Below, piece after piece: positions 10,511-23,490 of a DNA stretch of 64,000 nucleotides. Both the position numbers and the translations under genes were made by a program. Within the stretch, counting starts at the first letter, position 1; each line of letters starts with the position of its first letter. Origin of the DNA: Brachionus rotundiformis (taxonomy: Eukaryota > Rotifera > Eurotatoria > Ploima > Brachionidae); the NCBI GenBank assembly GCA_016802295.1, contig JAESIW010000115.1, positions 1,975,995 through 2,039,994 of the forward strand, in the 5' to 3' direction. The notes beneath the pieces are model-generated. The model made no database searches. It saw only the letters and a list, made by a program, of their open reading frames with translations, and was not told the origin of the DNA.

Positions 10511-12780
10511 TTAAATTTTGCGGGCAAAAGCTTTCTCTAGCAAGCTATTCAAATTGCTCAAAACTAATCTTGGATCTTCAACAAGACCAGCTGTGACCAG
10601 CGAATTGTCCAAAAGCTAAAAAATAATTTATAGGATATTTGAATTGGATAAGATAAAGAAATTATATACTTGTTCAGCAACAGCTTTGCTCAATTCTGGA
10701 TCTTTTTTGTGCAAATCATACAACGATTTAATGAGACCATTTTTAGGATTAATTTCAAGAGTCAAATTAACTAGATTAAAAAAATCAGAAACTTTTTCCC
10801 TTTGCATATAGCTTGTTTTGATTAAGTGTCTCAAAAAACTCATATTATCCGCGGTAATTATACATGGATGAGTATCCAATTTGTTTGTAATTTTAACAGC
10901 CTTTATTTTGCTTGATAGAGTATTTTTCAACCAATCTTTGAGTTCTTGAGCCTGGGCATTATTCAGACTACGAGTATCACCTTCTATGATTGTGTCATCT
11001 TTATTTTTATCAGCCAAATTCTCTTGCTCAATTCCGACCAACTGCTTGTTTTTGTATTGGAACAATTGTAGAGCCACCATTTCATCGTATTGCTCAAAAA
11101 GAAACAAAACCTCATTATCTTTTTGCTTAATAGCTTCAAAGTAAGGACTGTTCAGGGCTATTTCCCGACTTGGTGCCGCATAATAGAAAATATTTTTTTG
11201 ATCTGGCTTCATTCGCTTCACATACTCGGTCAACGAGATAGTCTTGCCTGGCTCGGTCTTGTTGGTTTCAAATCTTAGCAAAGAAGCTATCTCCTCTTTT
11301 TCATTCTGGTCAGCAGCTCTGTAAATTGCCTCCTTAAAGTACAAGTTGTAATCAGTGTAGAATTCCATGTATTTCTGCTCATCGTATTTGGCTTCATCAT
11401 TCAGAAATCGTAGTATACGCTGAGTCAAAATTGTCCTTAGTTTTCTAATTAGATTGCTATCTTGCAACAATTCCCTGGATAAATTTAAAGGTATGTCTTC
11501 ACTGTCCACTACACCTTTGACAAATCTCAACCATCTTGGCAAAATTTGGTTCGCTTTGGACAATATAAGAACTTTTTTGCTATAAAGAGAAACACCAACA
11601 TCTCCTTCTTGGCTTATTTCTAAAGGACTTGGTTTAAATGTTGGAACGTAGAACAGAGCTCGAATGTTCAAAGGAGCGTCGGTTTTGTAGCAAAATGTAT
11701 AGCGTGGTTTGTCCATATTTCCCAAAAATTTGTAAAATTCTTCATGCTGTTCTTCAGTTATATTTTTGGCATCTTCCAACCAAATAGGCTAAAAGTACAA
11801 TTAGAATAGAAATCAAACTATATCTATTGGGTATCTTGCCTGAATCAAGTTTATCTTATCACCATTTACAATAATTGGAAAACCAACAAAATTGCTATAT
11901 TTGTTCACAATTTCTTAGGATAAAATTTTAAAAATTTGTTTAATTTTTGTTTTTAAAAAAACTTTTTATTATATCCTCTTTAGAGAATTCACTACATTCA
12001 TCTTTTAAATGAAGAATTATCTTTGTGCCTCTGGTAACTCCGTCAGCTTCACTTATCTCATAACTTCCATCGCTGAATTCAAATACAAAATATCAATTCT
12101 AATACGAAAATAAAGATTAAGGTCAGTTACCCTGATGATGACCACTCGAATGCTTTTTCAGTATCTTTGTATGATTTGCTGAATACTTGTACTTTGTCAG
12201 CGACCATGAAAGCAGAATAAAAGCCAACACCAAACTGGCCGATAATGCTATTTTGACCATTTTCTGCATTTTTAGACAAATTTTCAATAAATGCTTTGGA
12301 CCCTGAATGAGCAATAGTGCCTAAGAATTTAACCAACTCATCTTTTGTCATTCCAACACCTGTGTCCTGAATTGTCAAAGTGTTATTCATGTCATTGGCA
12401 CTTATTTGAATCTCATAAGGAATTTGGCTATCAATTTGCTCATTGCTTGTCAACTGAGCATATTTTAATTTCTCAATGGCATCGCTGGCATTTGAAATCA
12501 ATTCACGGACAAAAACTTCTTTATCTGAGTACAATGACTTGGCAACTATGTTTAAAAGTTGCTTGGTTTCGGCCAAAAACTCATATTTTTCTGATTCTCC
12601 GACCACTCGTTCTGCCTCATGGACACTTTTAGTTGTTTGGATGAAGCGCTTTTGGACAGCATTAACTTCTGTTCGTTTTTTTAATGGAATAACATTCAAA
12701 GACAAATATCTAGCTTGATTAATTATTCTGGAAGAGTTTATTTGTCTTAAAGTTCCAGTTAATAAAACAAATTTATTCAT
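10511..12780 (-). CDS. TRAP1: Mitochondrial HSP90 (TRAP1)
   Basis: ATP-dependent HSP90 chaperone of the mitochondrial matrix. Five exons in transcript order: 12780-12131, 12072-11963, 11913-11840, 11788-10670 and 10615-10511. All phases close to 685 aa (human 704). The N-terminus is Arg/Ser-rich without acidic residues, consistent with a mitochondrial presequence. GHKL ATPase motifs are clear: LISNASDAIEKL, DTGVGM, GTIAHSGSKAF and GQFGVGFYSAFMVAD. The middle domain has KPRYTFCYKTDAPLNIR and VVDSEDIPLNLSRELLQ, which carries the conserved Arg that reaches the nucleotide. The C-terminal dimerisation domain ends in FARKI without MEEVD, as expected for TRAP1. Intron 3 (11839-11789) begins with GC rather than GT. 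The introns are 50-60 bp. Confidence 0.95.
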
Positions 12781-14224
12781 TTTTTTAAATTAATTTTTAA
12801 TTTTTTTTCTCTATTTTAAAAATAATTGAATCAAGTATAATTTTTTTAAAGTTGTAGTTTATTTTGCTTCCATTAAACTTGCTTTAATATTCCCTATCTA
12901 TATAGTTTTTAATTCGTTGAAATATTACGTAAAATTAGTTATTTTATAACAATTTAAAAATAAAGAATGTACCAAATTTTGTTTTTAAACAATCTAGTTT
13001 AAAGATTATTAAAGATTTTAAAAACTAATTTACTAAAAAAAATTAACTTTTTTTTATTTTTTATCATTTCCAAATGAGATCTGCTTCATTAATTTTTTTA
13101 AATTAGTTTTTTTAAAAATGTGAGACTTTTAAAATTTAAAGTAGTTCTAAAAATCTCCAATTTCTTTAGTTAATTTGAAAGAAAATACTTTGGCTATCAT
13201 TTAATTGAAAAATATATTAAACTGGTTCAAATAGCAAATATAAATAAAAAAATCTGAATAATCAATGAAAAATTTAATATATTTTTAAAGTATTTTTGTT
13301 CAATATTTTTTTTAATACATTTTCAAATAAATTTAGAATTTATATTGATTTATTTTATTAATTTGTACCGAATCAAAGCTCTTTCAGAATAAAAATATAA
13401 AATTGAAATCAAAGAATTTTAGAATTTGAATTATCTTCATTCGTTTATTATCAGTTTTTGATATTGAGTTAACACAGAGGAAATAGATCCACTTAAAGAT
13501 TAATAAAGATTTTCTAGAATTTCATGATTTAGGACTCATTGAAAAATGATGTAGATAAATTTTTTTTATTTTGCAAATAACTTGGATTAAAATTTATAAT
13601 TTTTTTTTGTAAAAAAACTAACAATCATTTTATTCAAATCATTGGGTTTAAAGGAAGAACCAAGTTGGGTTTCAATCTGCCTGGGTATCTACGAAACCAT
13701 ATTTTTAAATAAAAATAAAATAATTAGATTTAGCATATTTTATACTGGAATATAAATTTATACCATAAGTTATAATTTTTATATATATATATATAAGTTT
13801 TTTAGCTAGAAATTAAGTAATTTTTACAGGTAAATAATTAATGTTTAGAGTTTTAACTAGTTAACTATTTTTTTTTTACCAATTACAAACTATCCAAGGT
13901 GTCTCTTAATAAAAACAAAATAAATTTTTTCATGTTAAACAGAGAGTATTTTATCTTAAATTAATTCGTTTATCTCAAAATTTTGTTCTTTAAATGATTG
14001 ATTAATTATTGTCTTATCTTCAATATCAAGTATTTATTTTAAATTTTATGAAAGCTAATATGTATTACTTTTAATGTTTACTAAACTTATAAATTAATTT
14101 AATTTAATAAATTATAATCTTTAGAATAAAAAAAATATAATCTAATTTTAATTCTTTATTAATTATTTCTAATAATGAAAAAAATGAAAAAATAATGAAA
14201 TTATTTGTAATTACAATTAATTGA
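12781..14224. other. Intergenic
   Basis: About 1.4 kb of AT-rich sequence with a short (AT)n run near 13783-13796. No gene supported. Confidence 0.45.
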
Positions 14225-14848
14225 TTATCTTTCTGTTTCTGGTCTATTTTCCAAATAAGTCTTAATTTTACCATGTTCACTTACTTTATCATATAACGTC
14301 TTAATAGCTTTAAAGTGCTCAAATAGTTGATTTCTCTGCTCACCTAAAAGCCCCAATAAATTAAAAAGATAAAGATCTATCCATGTCAAGCCGCTGTCAA
14401 AGAAAAATCCTGTCTTACTATTAGCAAGTTTTGCTTCAAAAAATTTCATATAATGTGGGATTATTTCGTTTTGAAGTTTTTCGAAAATTTCCTTCTTCTT
14501 GGCTTCATCTTGTTCCATCATAAATTTGGCGAACTCGTTCATTAGGTCACTAATTTCATCGCCAAACATATCTACCATAGCTTGCTCTTCATCGCCTTTG
14601 CCAGCAAAACCGAACTTGCGAGACAAGAAGCGTCCGATAGCAACAGATTGAGACAGGACTAAAGTCTTTTTACCATTGGTTATTTCAAGAAATGGAGCTT
14701 GTCCAAAAGGTGCTTTAGCTTTGTACTCAGGCCAGTCTTTCTGCTCGATTCTAAAATCTTCATATTTTTGCCCTGCTGCAGCAAATAAGAGTCTTATTAA
14801 CTCTCCTCTGCCTTTCATATTAAAATAATATAGCTTGTAGTGAACCAT
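14225..14848 (-). CDS. Sigma-class glutathione S-transferase (copy 3)
   Basis: Third sigma GST of the window: one exon, 207 aa, opposite strand to the other two. YKLYYFNMKGRGE carries the catalytic Tyr, GQAPFLEI the cis-Pro, and QSVAIGRFLSRK closes the glutathione domain. The helical domain contains SGLTWIDLYLFNLLG. It is more diverged than copies 1 and 2 are from each other in the C-domain (for example NEFAKFMMEQDEAKKK), suggesting older duplication or faster change in the electrophile site. Confidence 0.95.
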   Translation of the reverse strand: MVHYKLYYFNMKGRGELIRLLFAAAGQKYEDFRIEQKDWPEYKAKAPFGQAPFLEITNGKKTLVLSQSVAIGRFLSRKFGFAGKGDEEQAMVDMFGDEISDLMNEFAKFMMEQDEAKKKEIFEKLQNEIIPHYMKFFEAKLANSKTGFFFDSGLTWIDLYLFNLLGLLGEQRNQLFEHFKAIKTLYDKVSEHGKIKTYLENRPETER

Positions 14849-15115
14849 TTTTAAGTTTCTGAATTAAATTTTCCAAACTAAATACAACTTATTTCTTATA
14901 TCTTTATTATTTTTGCCTAATCATTCTTTTTTCTGAAAAAATATCGCTTTTAAATAATATAACCTTAGCAACAAGAAAAACAGCATCCTTTCAACTCATA
15001 TTTCAGTATTATGATATGTTGACAAATAAAATATTTTTTAATAGTTTTGATTAAATTATATTTGTAAATTTGTAAAAATAAAATAGTCAAAAAAAAAGGT
15101 AGGTTTAGTAAAGCG

Positions 15116-18100
15116 TTAATCTTCAAGTTTTACTTCAAAATTGCTCACTATTGTTTGTTTTAACTAAGTGAAAACAATTAAAAAATTGATTAAACATTAT
15201 TCTATGAAAATTCGAAGGTATGTCTGATATATTTTAAAAAAATATAAAAAACAACTTTAAATATTAATTCCAATTAAATAGAAACCAATTTTTTTAAGCC
15301 TTCGAATTGTTCAAATAAATGGTATACTTACAGTGTGCTTAAGACATTTTGGTTTATTCATGCCAAATAGTGAGTGATAAAGCTCAATAATACCAGACTT
15401 TAGAGAATTATTATACAAAAAGCTCTCTCTTTGATAAAAAATGTGAAAATGGTTGAAAATATCTTAAAATGTCTAGATTACCCCATTAGTTTCCAAAGCC
15501 TACTCACCACAGTTTCATTATTTAGACAAGACTCGTCTGAATTTAACTTAAACGGCGGGTATTTGCACATATTTTGAACAATATGTTGCCGAATTAAGTA
15601 AGATGGATCATATTCTACGAAATCGATCAAAAAATTGAATAGTTCAAGATCATTTTTAGCTAAAATTAAAAATTTGAAAATTATTTTAATTCAGAAATAT
15701 TTTCAAAAATTGATTTAAGAATTTTTTAGTTTTATTTTAATTAAAATTTAATCAAAAAGTAAAAATTACGAATTAGATAAAGAAAAATATTTAAGATAAT
15801 TAAAATTTTTAGAAGAAAATTATTAAAATTTTTCAATTAATATTCCAATTAACTAATCTAGATCGAATCCTTTTTGAGATTTGGGGACAATTTTTAATTA
15901 ATTAAGATTACATAATAGTTTTTTTGTTTGATTCTTTTAAAAAAATATTACTTTTTACTCTAAAACTTAGAAAAAAAGTTTGTAAACAAACTCAAAATTT
16001 TATAATTACTCTTTCTATTGTTTAACTCTTTAAATTATTAAAATTATATAATAGATTAATTTAAATCAATTTTTTGGTAAAGTGAGGTCTCTATTGATAA
16101 CTTTCATTTTATTAATTATTTTAATTATTTCTTGTTAAATAAAATCTTACCCGATAAAAATTCTATAATGATCTCGAAAGCAACCATGCGAACATTTTCA
16201 AAATTAGTTGAATAGTTTGTATATTCTTTAAATATATTTACATTTTCTGGTATTAGTCCCAACTTTTGAAGCTTTCTCAGCGCTTTTAGGCAGCTACAGG
16301 TGACAAGTAGCCGATGAGAGGGCAAAAGCTTTTCCAAATTAAGTCTTAAAATAATTTCTTCAACAATTAACTTCATATCTTGAGATAGACTGGCTGATTT
16401 GGGTCCAAGATCATTATGGATCATGGCAATGGAGGCAGATAAAGCACAAGTCAATGCATCTATTAAACTTGCCCGGTAGCAACAGTCTGAAAACTGGTTT
16501 CGGCTGTTTTCATTAAATTTGATCAGTTCCAAGATAAAGCGTATTACTTCATTTGGACACAAATTGTGAGAGCTTCGCAGCTGAGCCATGGCAACTGGAA
16601 TGTTTTTCTGCAAAAAATAGTTGGCGAAGTCAGAAAAATTGTTGCAATTGACCAAAGTTTGACCAGTGGCCGACATAAAAAGTTTCTTAAAAGTTGATAT
16701 TAGAGGCAAAGGACCATTCCATGAGTGAATCATTTTGTTCGAAACTTCAGCTAGGGCATAAGCGGCCTGAATTCTCACTCGGTAAAAACTTTCATTATTT
16801 TCTATTATTGAAACTAAAGTTGTTCTGCTTTGGGGACTTGGAAATTTGCTCAGCATTTCGACTGAGTCAAGCTGAGCGCAGATTTCTCTCTCATATTTTG
16901 CTTCGTTTTGCCACTGAAAGTCGGGCTGGTCGAATTTGATTTCCCGCAATAGCCTCAAGTCTGGATCAATGCGTATCCATAAGATAGGTGAATCTGTCTC
17001 TATATTACTTGTGTCTATATCAACCTCCTCGCCAGTTATGAGTGGAATTTTTTTTTTCTTATTCTTTTTGCCTTTGGAATGGCAAGCTATGTCAAATTTT
17101 GAGGTTAAATTGTCCTCAATAATCAAGTGATGAGTGAAAGGACCATCTATTTCCTGGAACACAATACTTATAGGCCCGACATACTTTCTATATCCTTTTT
17201 GATTTACCATGTCTTGCTTAATTTCCAGTTCTATCATGTTTTTTTTTCGATTAAAACTAAATGAACAATTGAATCTGGCCACGCCGGGTTTATAAACCCA
17301 ACTTTCAATAATTGGTTTAATGTCTTTGGAAGAGAATGTGGCTAAAAGTTCACTTAATGACTCGATTGAGACAAAAAGTGAATTTCGACACTTGTGACTA
17401 TAATCACTCAAGCTTATTACACTTAAACCATTAGTTAAGAGTTTGTTCATTAGCTGAATCATTATATCTCTGGTCAAGCATTCATCAATCAGCCGAACGA
17501 CCAGGTGAGATTTTTTATCGATCATTTGGTAAAATAATGGAACTCCCATCAAATGATATCGAGCACTTAGTTGACTCTTGTTGTAGTTTTCTTTTGAGCT
17601 TGTCAAAGTATAATTCAAATCTAGCACCAAGTTTCCTTGTTCCTTCTCGAACTTACATACTTCTTTCAAATCCTGGTAAACCATGTGTCTGTATTCGTTG
17701 TTGCCGAAAATTTTCTTTAAGTAAAGACCAGTAAAAAATTGGTTCAGACCAGACACAAGCCAATATTCGTGCATGTTGTTCATTGTAATGAATGTTCCGA
17801 AGAATTGCTGGGCTACTGAATTTGCCAACACTTTTCGCGCTGCAATTGTTTGGTCAATCATATTTTCTGGATGAAGAAGATTAATACTTAAAAAATTTTA
17901 TTAACTAAATAAATAAATTATAAAATTAATCTCATAAAAAAAATCTTAATCTCCTATCTAATATCTTGAAAAATAAATTTAAACTTTGCCAAAGTTATCC
18001 ATTATTGATATTTGATAGATTTAATTCCTTTATAAGAGAAATCGTCTTTTTTTCCAAATGATAATTATCTTACTTCATTATTGACATTGAAGCAAATGAT

Positions 18101-19290
18101 ATACATGGTTCAATTATATTAAGCACATAAACTTGCTTGTAAGAGCCATATGGATAAGTGATCGATAGAGTTTCTTCGAAAAATTCGAATACTTCATGCA
18201 AGAAAGAGGTTGTTGTTTTTACCAGATCTTTAAGTCTTGGATCAAAAGATATGCTTATCTCACTCACTGTTTCATTGTTTATAGAATCAAATTTTCCAAT
18301 CACAAGACCAATATTGGGAGCACTTGTTGGAACTTGTAAATAAAAGTGGTACTTTTTGAAAATTGCATTCGAGTTAGTAAATGGGGATGAGGTAGTCTCT
18401 ATTTCGATTAGATTTCCGCTTGCAATCACTGAATAATCTTCTTCAACAGTTATCTCTATTTTCCAAGTACATGGCTCGTTGTAGGAATTTACACATGGGA
18501 ACCAATAGTGAGAGTTATGATCGACGGTACACAAATATGCATCTTTTTTATCTTTGTTCAATGTTAAAAGATCAGTTTCGATGAATCTCAAACCACCTTG
18601 TGGATTTTCCAAAACAAATTCAACTGCTACCATAAATGGTTCATTTTCTTTTTAAATAAAATTAAAAAACTCTTAGAAATTTTGTATTCATCATAATTTT
18701 TAAATGATAAAACTAAATTATTTTTAATTAATTTGTTTTATTATTGTAAATAATATTTACTTTTAACTAATGATTTGAAAGACTCGGGCACTGAAATAAC
18801 CAGTTCACCATTTCCTTCATCAGCATCTACACACACAGAGGCAAGCTCTTCATTTGATATAAAATACTGCAGGTCACGTCTTAATTATTAAAATAATTTC
18901 TAATGATAATGAATATTAAGATGATAGAAAACCTATTATCTTCGGGCTTCATCAAAAGAGGGTCGCAGTAATCAAACTCCGCTTCATGAACACCATTGAA
19001 TACAATCGAAGAAATTCATAAAAAAGATTATCAGATAGATTTTAAAATTTAATTGTTTAAATAAGATAAGATAAACCTACTGCATTGTTTACAATTTAAA
19101 TTTATTAAGTTAATTTCGTCAGATAACGGGATTAAAGTTATTTCAGTATAGCCCTTTAATTTTGTTATTTAGTTAAATTTTATTTGGAATAATTATATAT
19201 AAAATTTTATACATAAAGTGTCTGCTTTTCAAAATCTATGTAATTGAGGGATAAAATTTGATGCCAAACAACCACATTTCTTTGGGACAT
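15116..19290 (-). CDS. TAF2: TFIID subunit TAF2
   Basis: Large TFIID subunit with a catalytically dead M1-aminopeptidase fold that contacts the initiator region. Nine exons in transcript order: 19290-19213, 19153-19081, 19017-18933, 18879-18761, 18647-18074, 17886-16151, 15659-15482, 15428-15332 and 15163-15116. All phases close, giving about 995 aa (human 1199). Recognisable blocks include ENPQGGLRF, HYWFPCVNSYNEPCTWK, SFLHEVFEFFEE, NSVAQQFFGTFIT, CHSKGKKNKKKKIPL, SPILWIRIDPDL and LPSHRLLVTCSCLKALR. No HEXXH is seen, as in other TAF2s. The long K/H-rich metazoan tail is absent. The acceptor of exon 3 lacks AG (see findings). The last exon sits behind a 168-bp intron and is least certain; reading through the last donor would instead stop 7 codons later. 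Confidence 0.9.
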
Positions 19291-19461
19291 GGCTTTAAAA
19301 TAATTTATAAAAATTTTAATTTATGTTTTTAATCTGATCGGTAGCTGACTCCGAATCTAATTAAAAAAATTAAAATTATTCAAGTTAAAAGAAATTTTTT
19401 TTTTAAATTTTATTCAAAAATTTTACTGAAATTTTAAAAATAAATCTAAAATTGGTCAGAT

Positions 19462-20466
19462 CTATGGTTTGACCCAATTTAAAAATTGCATTGCCACTTC
19501 ATAGCCTAAGAAACAGGCAGCATTTGCTGGAAACGCTCGGAGTATTACTGGTGTAAATCCTTTGTAGAATGCCCGAATTCCGTCAGCTTTGATTAATTCA
19601 ACATAAACATCTAATAAACTTTTGTAGGTTCCTTCGGCCGCTGTTTGAAATCTAGATTTGGCTACGTCTACAGGCAAAGCAACGATCCAATTAAATATAC
19701 CAGCCATACCACCGGCAAAAACTGTCTTAACTGGGCTAAGTCCCGAGCTTAAAAGCAAATTTAATATGCAAACCTTATCTATTTTTTCTTTATTTTTTAC
19801 TCTGATCCATCGGCTAATTTTTTTTTTAGCCAGTCGTATGTGGCAAAATAGACGCCACTAGCTGGTACATCTCTTAGTAGAGTTGCTGCTGTACCTCTAT
19901 AAACACTTCTGATGCCACCTTCTCGATAGAGCTTTTTAGCACAATCCAATGTTCCATTATATTTTTTTTCAGCATTGGAACTAGCTGACTGAATTTGCAA
20001 AAGACATTTAATGCGCTCACCAGGTGCCATAATGGCTGTGGTAAACACACCGGAAAGAAGACCGGCTCTGAATATTTGCAAAAGGTTGTATTCTCCGTTC
20101 GGATTAGCAGGTGTTTGTAAAGACTTTCCAACTCCGAAACCCAAAAAGCAAATGGCATACATTGGAGTTACCCCAATTAGAGGTGCAGCCATGCCTTTAT
20201 AAAGACCACTTATTCCCTTTAAATTAAAATTTAGAAAGTTTGTTTTCTTTTAAATTAAATTGATGAATTGAATCAATAACCTCGTTGACAACTGTCTTTC
20301 TAGCACAATCAAAGGTGCCTGTATAAATAGGTGCTTTACCAAGCTCAGCTCTGGGCATTGTCTGTAGTCTAACTTTGATAGTGTCAAGTGGATGTCCGAC
20401 TAAAACGAGACAACTTCCGCCAAATCCACCTGCAATAAATTCTTTAATTGGATCTTTGTTTGCCAT
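19462..20466 (-). CDS. SLC25A20: Mitochondrial carnitine/acylcarnitine carrier
   Basis: Inner-membrane carrier exchanging acylcarnitines for carnitine, feeding matrix beta-oxidation. Three exons: 20466-20281, 20216-19801 and 19747-19462 (introns 64 and 53 bp). The product is 295 aa from MANKDPIKEF, near the family's 301. All three carrier signatures are present: PLDTIKVRLQ, PGERIKCLLQ and PVDVAKSRFQ. Subfamily-typical blocks are GMAAPLIGVTPMYA, RDVPASGVYFATYDWLK and AFPANAACFLGYEVAMQFLN. An in-frame upstream ATG at 20514 would add 16 residues; the downstream ATG fits the family better. TAF2 and TMX3 flank it on the same strand. Confidence 0.95.
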
Positions 20467-20717
20467 TTCTATTTCTAGTTTTGCCAAAAATTTGAATTTT
20501 GATACAAAGTTCAATTTTGATATTTTTTAGTAATAATATAAAAATAATTATAATGTCAAAAATTTCTTTAATTTTGAACAAAAAATGCACAATTATATTT
20601 CACTGTTCTATCAAATTTCAATAAACGATTAAATAAATTTATATTAATTAACTTAAAAACGAGATATAATAGATAAAAAAAAATTATTTCTTTAAAAACA
20701 TTAATTTAAGAAAACAA

Positions 20718-22753
20718 TTATTGATCTTTTTTAGAAGTTGTGGGTATCTTAATCATTTTGTGTTCACCATCAACCAAATTTTTAAATTCTATTCAAAATT
20801 AAAAAATAAATAATTATTTTAGGAAGACATTTATTATCTGTACCTTTTGCTTTTATCTGTTCATGTAGTTTACTTGCTTCGTCTAGATAGTACTGATGTT
20901 CATCTTCCATGTCCGAATCGTGAACTTCTTCAGTGTCTGGCTGATCATTTGAATCCATGCAGCATAAAAAGTAGAAAACAATCGAGATAACACCAAAAGG
21001 TAGTCCGAATATAAACAATGAGATAACAGGAGCTTCAACAAACATTTCCTTTTTATTTTAAGCTTTAATTTGCTTTTAAATACCATTTTTTAAAATATAT
21101 TTACAATAATAGCCCGATATATTTCCCAAAGTGGTCTTCTTATGGATCTAAATAAACTCTTTCCACCATAAACCTTTAAATATTTGCCATAAACTTCTAT
21201 TGTCCAATTAAATAAACTAACTTACCTCGAGCTTATTGCTTCTAAAATCATCTAAAATGCTCTCCACATCAAATTCCTTTACTTTGTTTTTGTCGTCCAA
21301 AAAATAGACTAAATTATAGGTGAACGAAGTTGTATTTAAAATAAACAAGCATGGTGTGGACAAGGACCAAATTGCTATTCCACTAATCAAGTCGTGGTTT
21401 TCAGTATATCCAAATACAAATTCACTTGAATGATAAACAATTATCATTTTTAAATGCTTTTTTATCTTAATCTTACTCATGGTAGGCTTCTTTTTTGGTT
21501 TTGGCATAAATTTTGAATATTTGGCGTATTCTAGAATTTTAATGATTAAGAGGAAAAATCAAATTTCTTTCCAAATTTACTTTCTAGTTTGATGAAGCTT
21601 GGAATGATCGTCTAAATTAATGAGCAGAATTAACAAAGTTTTTTTTGTTTCTACCAAATTGTAAAAATTGGTCACTTTATTTAATTAGTAAAGAAATTAA
21701 ACAATTATTCAAAATATTTTCCCAAATTTACTGGTAATTTCGCCAAAGGTGGGAAACTGCTCAAGTTTTATAAATTCTTCCATGGAACATTTGGAACTGT
21801 CCCAAAGTTCAAGTTCATTATCTTTGATTACTCCGACCCTAGGACTGTCAGTAACTCTGGCAGTCTTTTGAAATAAATTTATCATTCATACAAAAACAAA
21901 AAATGGTATTGTATACCTTGACCACATGCTCTGGAAGTGCAAAATAAAAATAAGCATCTAAAAAATGTTTTTCGGCTAGACCAAAAAATTCTTCCTGTAT
22001 TAAATTAATAGTTAAATTGTTTGAGAATAAAAATTATCTTTATACTCTAATAGTGCTATTCATGTGTTCTTTCTTGATTACCAGAACAAAAAAAAGCTGA
22101 ATTTCATGCTTGGTATTTTCAAAATCAAGCTGATGAAGAATACGAGAAACTCTTGGTCTATTAGGATAAAAATTAAATTACATAAATAATAAGATGATAC
22201 TAATACGAACGCATCAGCCTTTTTGATAAATTCGATCAGATCACCTTTTCTTCTCTCTCCAAAAAAATTAACATTTGTTTTACCATAAATACTAAATTAT
22301 CTTTTTTTTTAAAAAAAAAAGAATACTAAATTATGAAATAATTTTACAATTTAATAGTAGGATATCCTTTAATATCAAAATGATTGGCAGCTTTAACAAA
22401 CCGTGTAGCATCAACTTTGGCTACATTCATCATCTTTCCTTTATAAAATTTTCCAACTTCTTCAAAAACAGGTTCCAATTTTTTACAATGACCACTTAAC
22501 ATATGCTTACAAAAAATTTTTTAAAAAAAGCACCATAATTACCACCAAGGCGCATAAAACATTATCAACCATTTTCCTTGAGTAGTAAAATCAATGACCC
22601 TTTTGATTTAAGACAATTTAAGGCTAGATAAAAATCAACTTTATGAATTTACCGGTCGTCCATTTCGTAAACTAAGGGGTCTTCGTCTTCATTACATTTA
22701 AGTGAAACAAAGAGACATAAGATTATTGTAAGGTATGAAATAAAATGGGCCAT
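20718..22753 (-). CDS. TMX3: Thioredoxin-related transmembrane protein TMX3
   Basis: ER membrane protein-disulfide isomerase. Thirteen short exons in transcript order: 22753-22653, 22599-22543, 22494-22348, 22291-22211, 22157-22046, 21994-21917, 21864-21732, 21674-21581, 21530-21477, 21424-21226, 21173-21105, 21048-20844 and 20788-20718. Phases close to 466 aa (human 454). The signal peptide is MAHFISYLTIILCLFVSLKC. The active site APWCGHCKKLEP is assembled across the exon 2/3 junction. Thioredoxin-like domains follow, then a membrane segment (ISLFIFGLPFGVISIVFYFL) and an acidic tail ending KKDQ, a C-terminal KKXX ER-retrieval signal. A frame starting at 21507 is an artefact of reading through the 52-bp intron 9. 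Confidence 0.93.
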
Positions 22754-23490
22754 TTTTGGAAAAAAATAAAAATCGATTTTGGTTTTATTTTTTTAAATAA
22801 ATTTTAAAATGTTTTTTGATTCATTCTTATCTATTGGCTTTCTTCCTGATTTAGAAACAGAAATTTTAAATCTAATTAAGATAAGAAAAAATGAATTAGC
22901 TAAAAAAAACATAATTTAAAAAATAATAAATTTTGCTTAAAATATTTTAACACAGTCTTAATAATCACTGGGATAAGGCGGAATATTTTGCATTATTAAA
23001 TTAACCTTATGATCAATTTTTCTGGTTATTTCAATTATTGATTTCTATTTTTGTCATTATAACAAAATAAATTAACTAAAATATTAATACACTAATGGTC
23101 AGTAAATGGTCTTAAAATTAAAATTTTGTTCAATTAACCCCAAATTTCATATTTTCTCAATGGGCATTCAAAACAATACAAATTAAAAAAATTAAAATGA
23201 AAATTTTATTGATTATTTCTTCAAGATTTATTATATTTTATATAAAAAATTAAACCAGCAACAAATGTTTAGTATAAATAGCTTTTAGTTAAAAAGAACA
23301 AAAATAAAACTAAAAATGAATGAATGCAAAATTCAAAGACATTTGACTGTCATGTTAAAATTAATAATATTATTATTTTTCTTTTTATAAAAAATAAAAA
23401 TCAAGTTCCTAATTTTAAACTAAAATTTAGATAAATAAATCTTTTAAATTTAAATTTAATGTAATAAAACTTGAGTGAAAAAAGCCCACA
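22754..23490. other. Divergent intergenic region TMX3/WTAP
   Basis: 737 bp between two divergently transcribed genes, probably holding both promoters. It is AT-rich and I recognise no element. Confidence 0.45.

Noticed and set aside
21226..21507. Separate gene starting MPKPKKKPTMSK
   Set aside because: Its first third is the translation of TMX3 exon 8 in the wrong frame plus a 52-bp intron; splicing restores a continuous TMX3 alignment.
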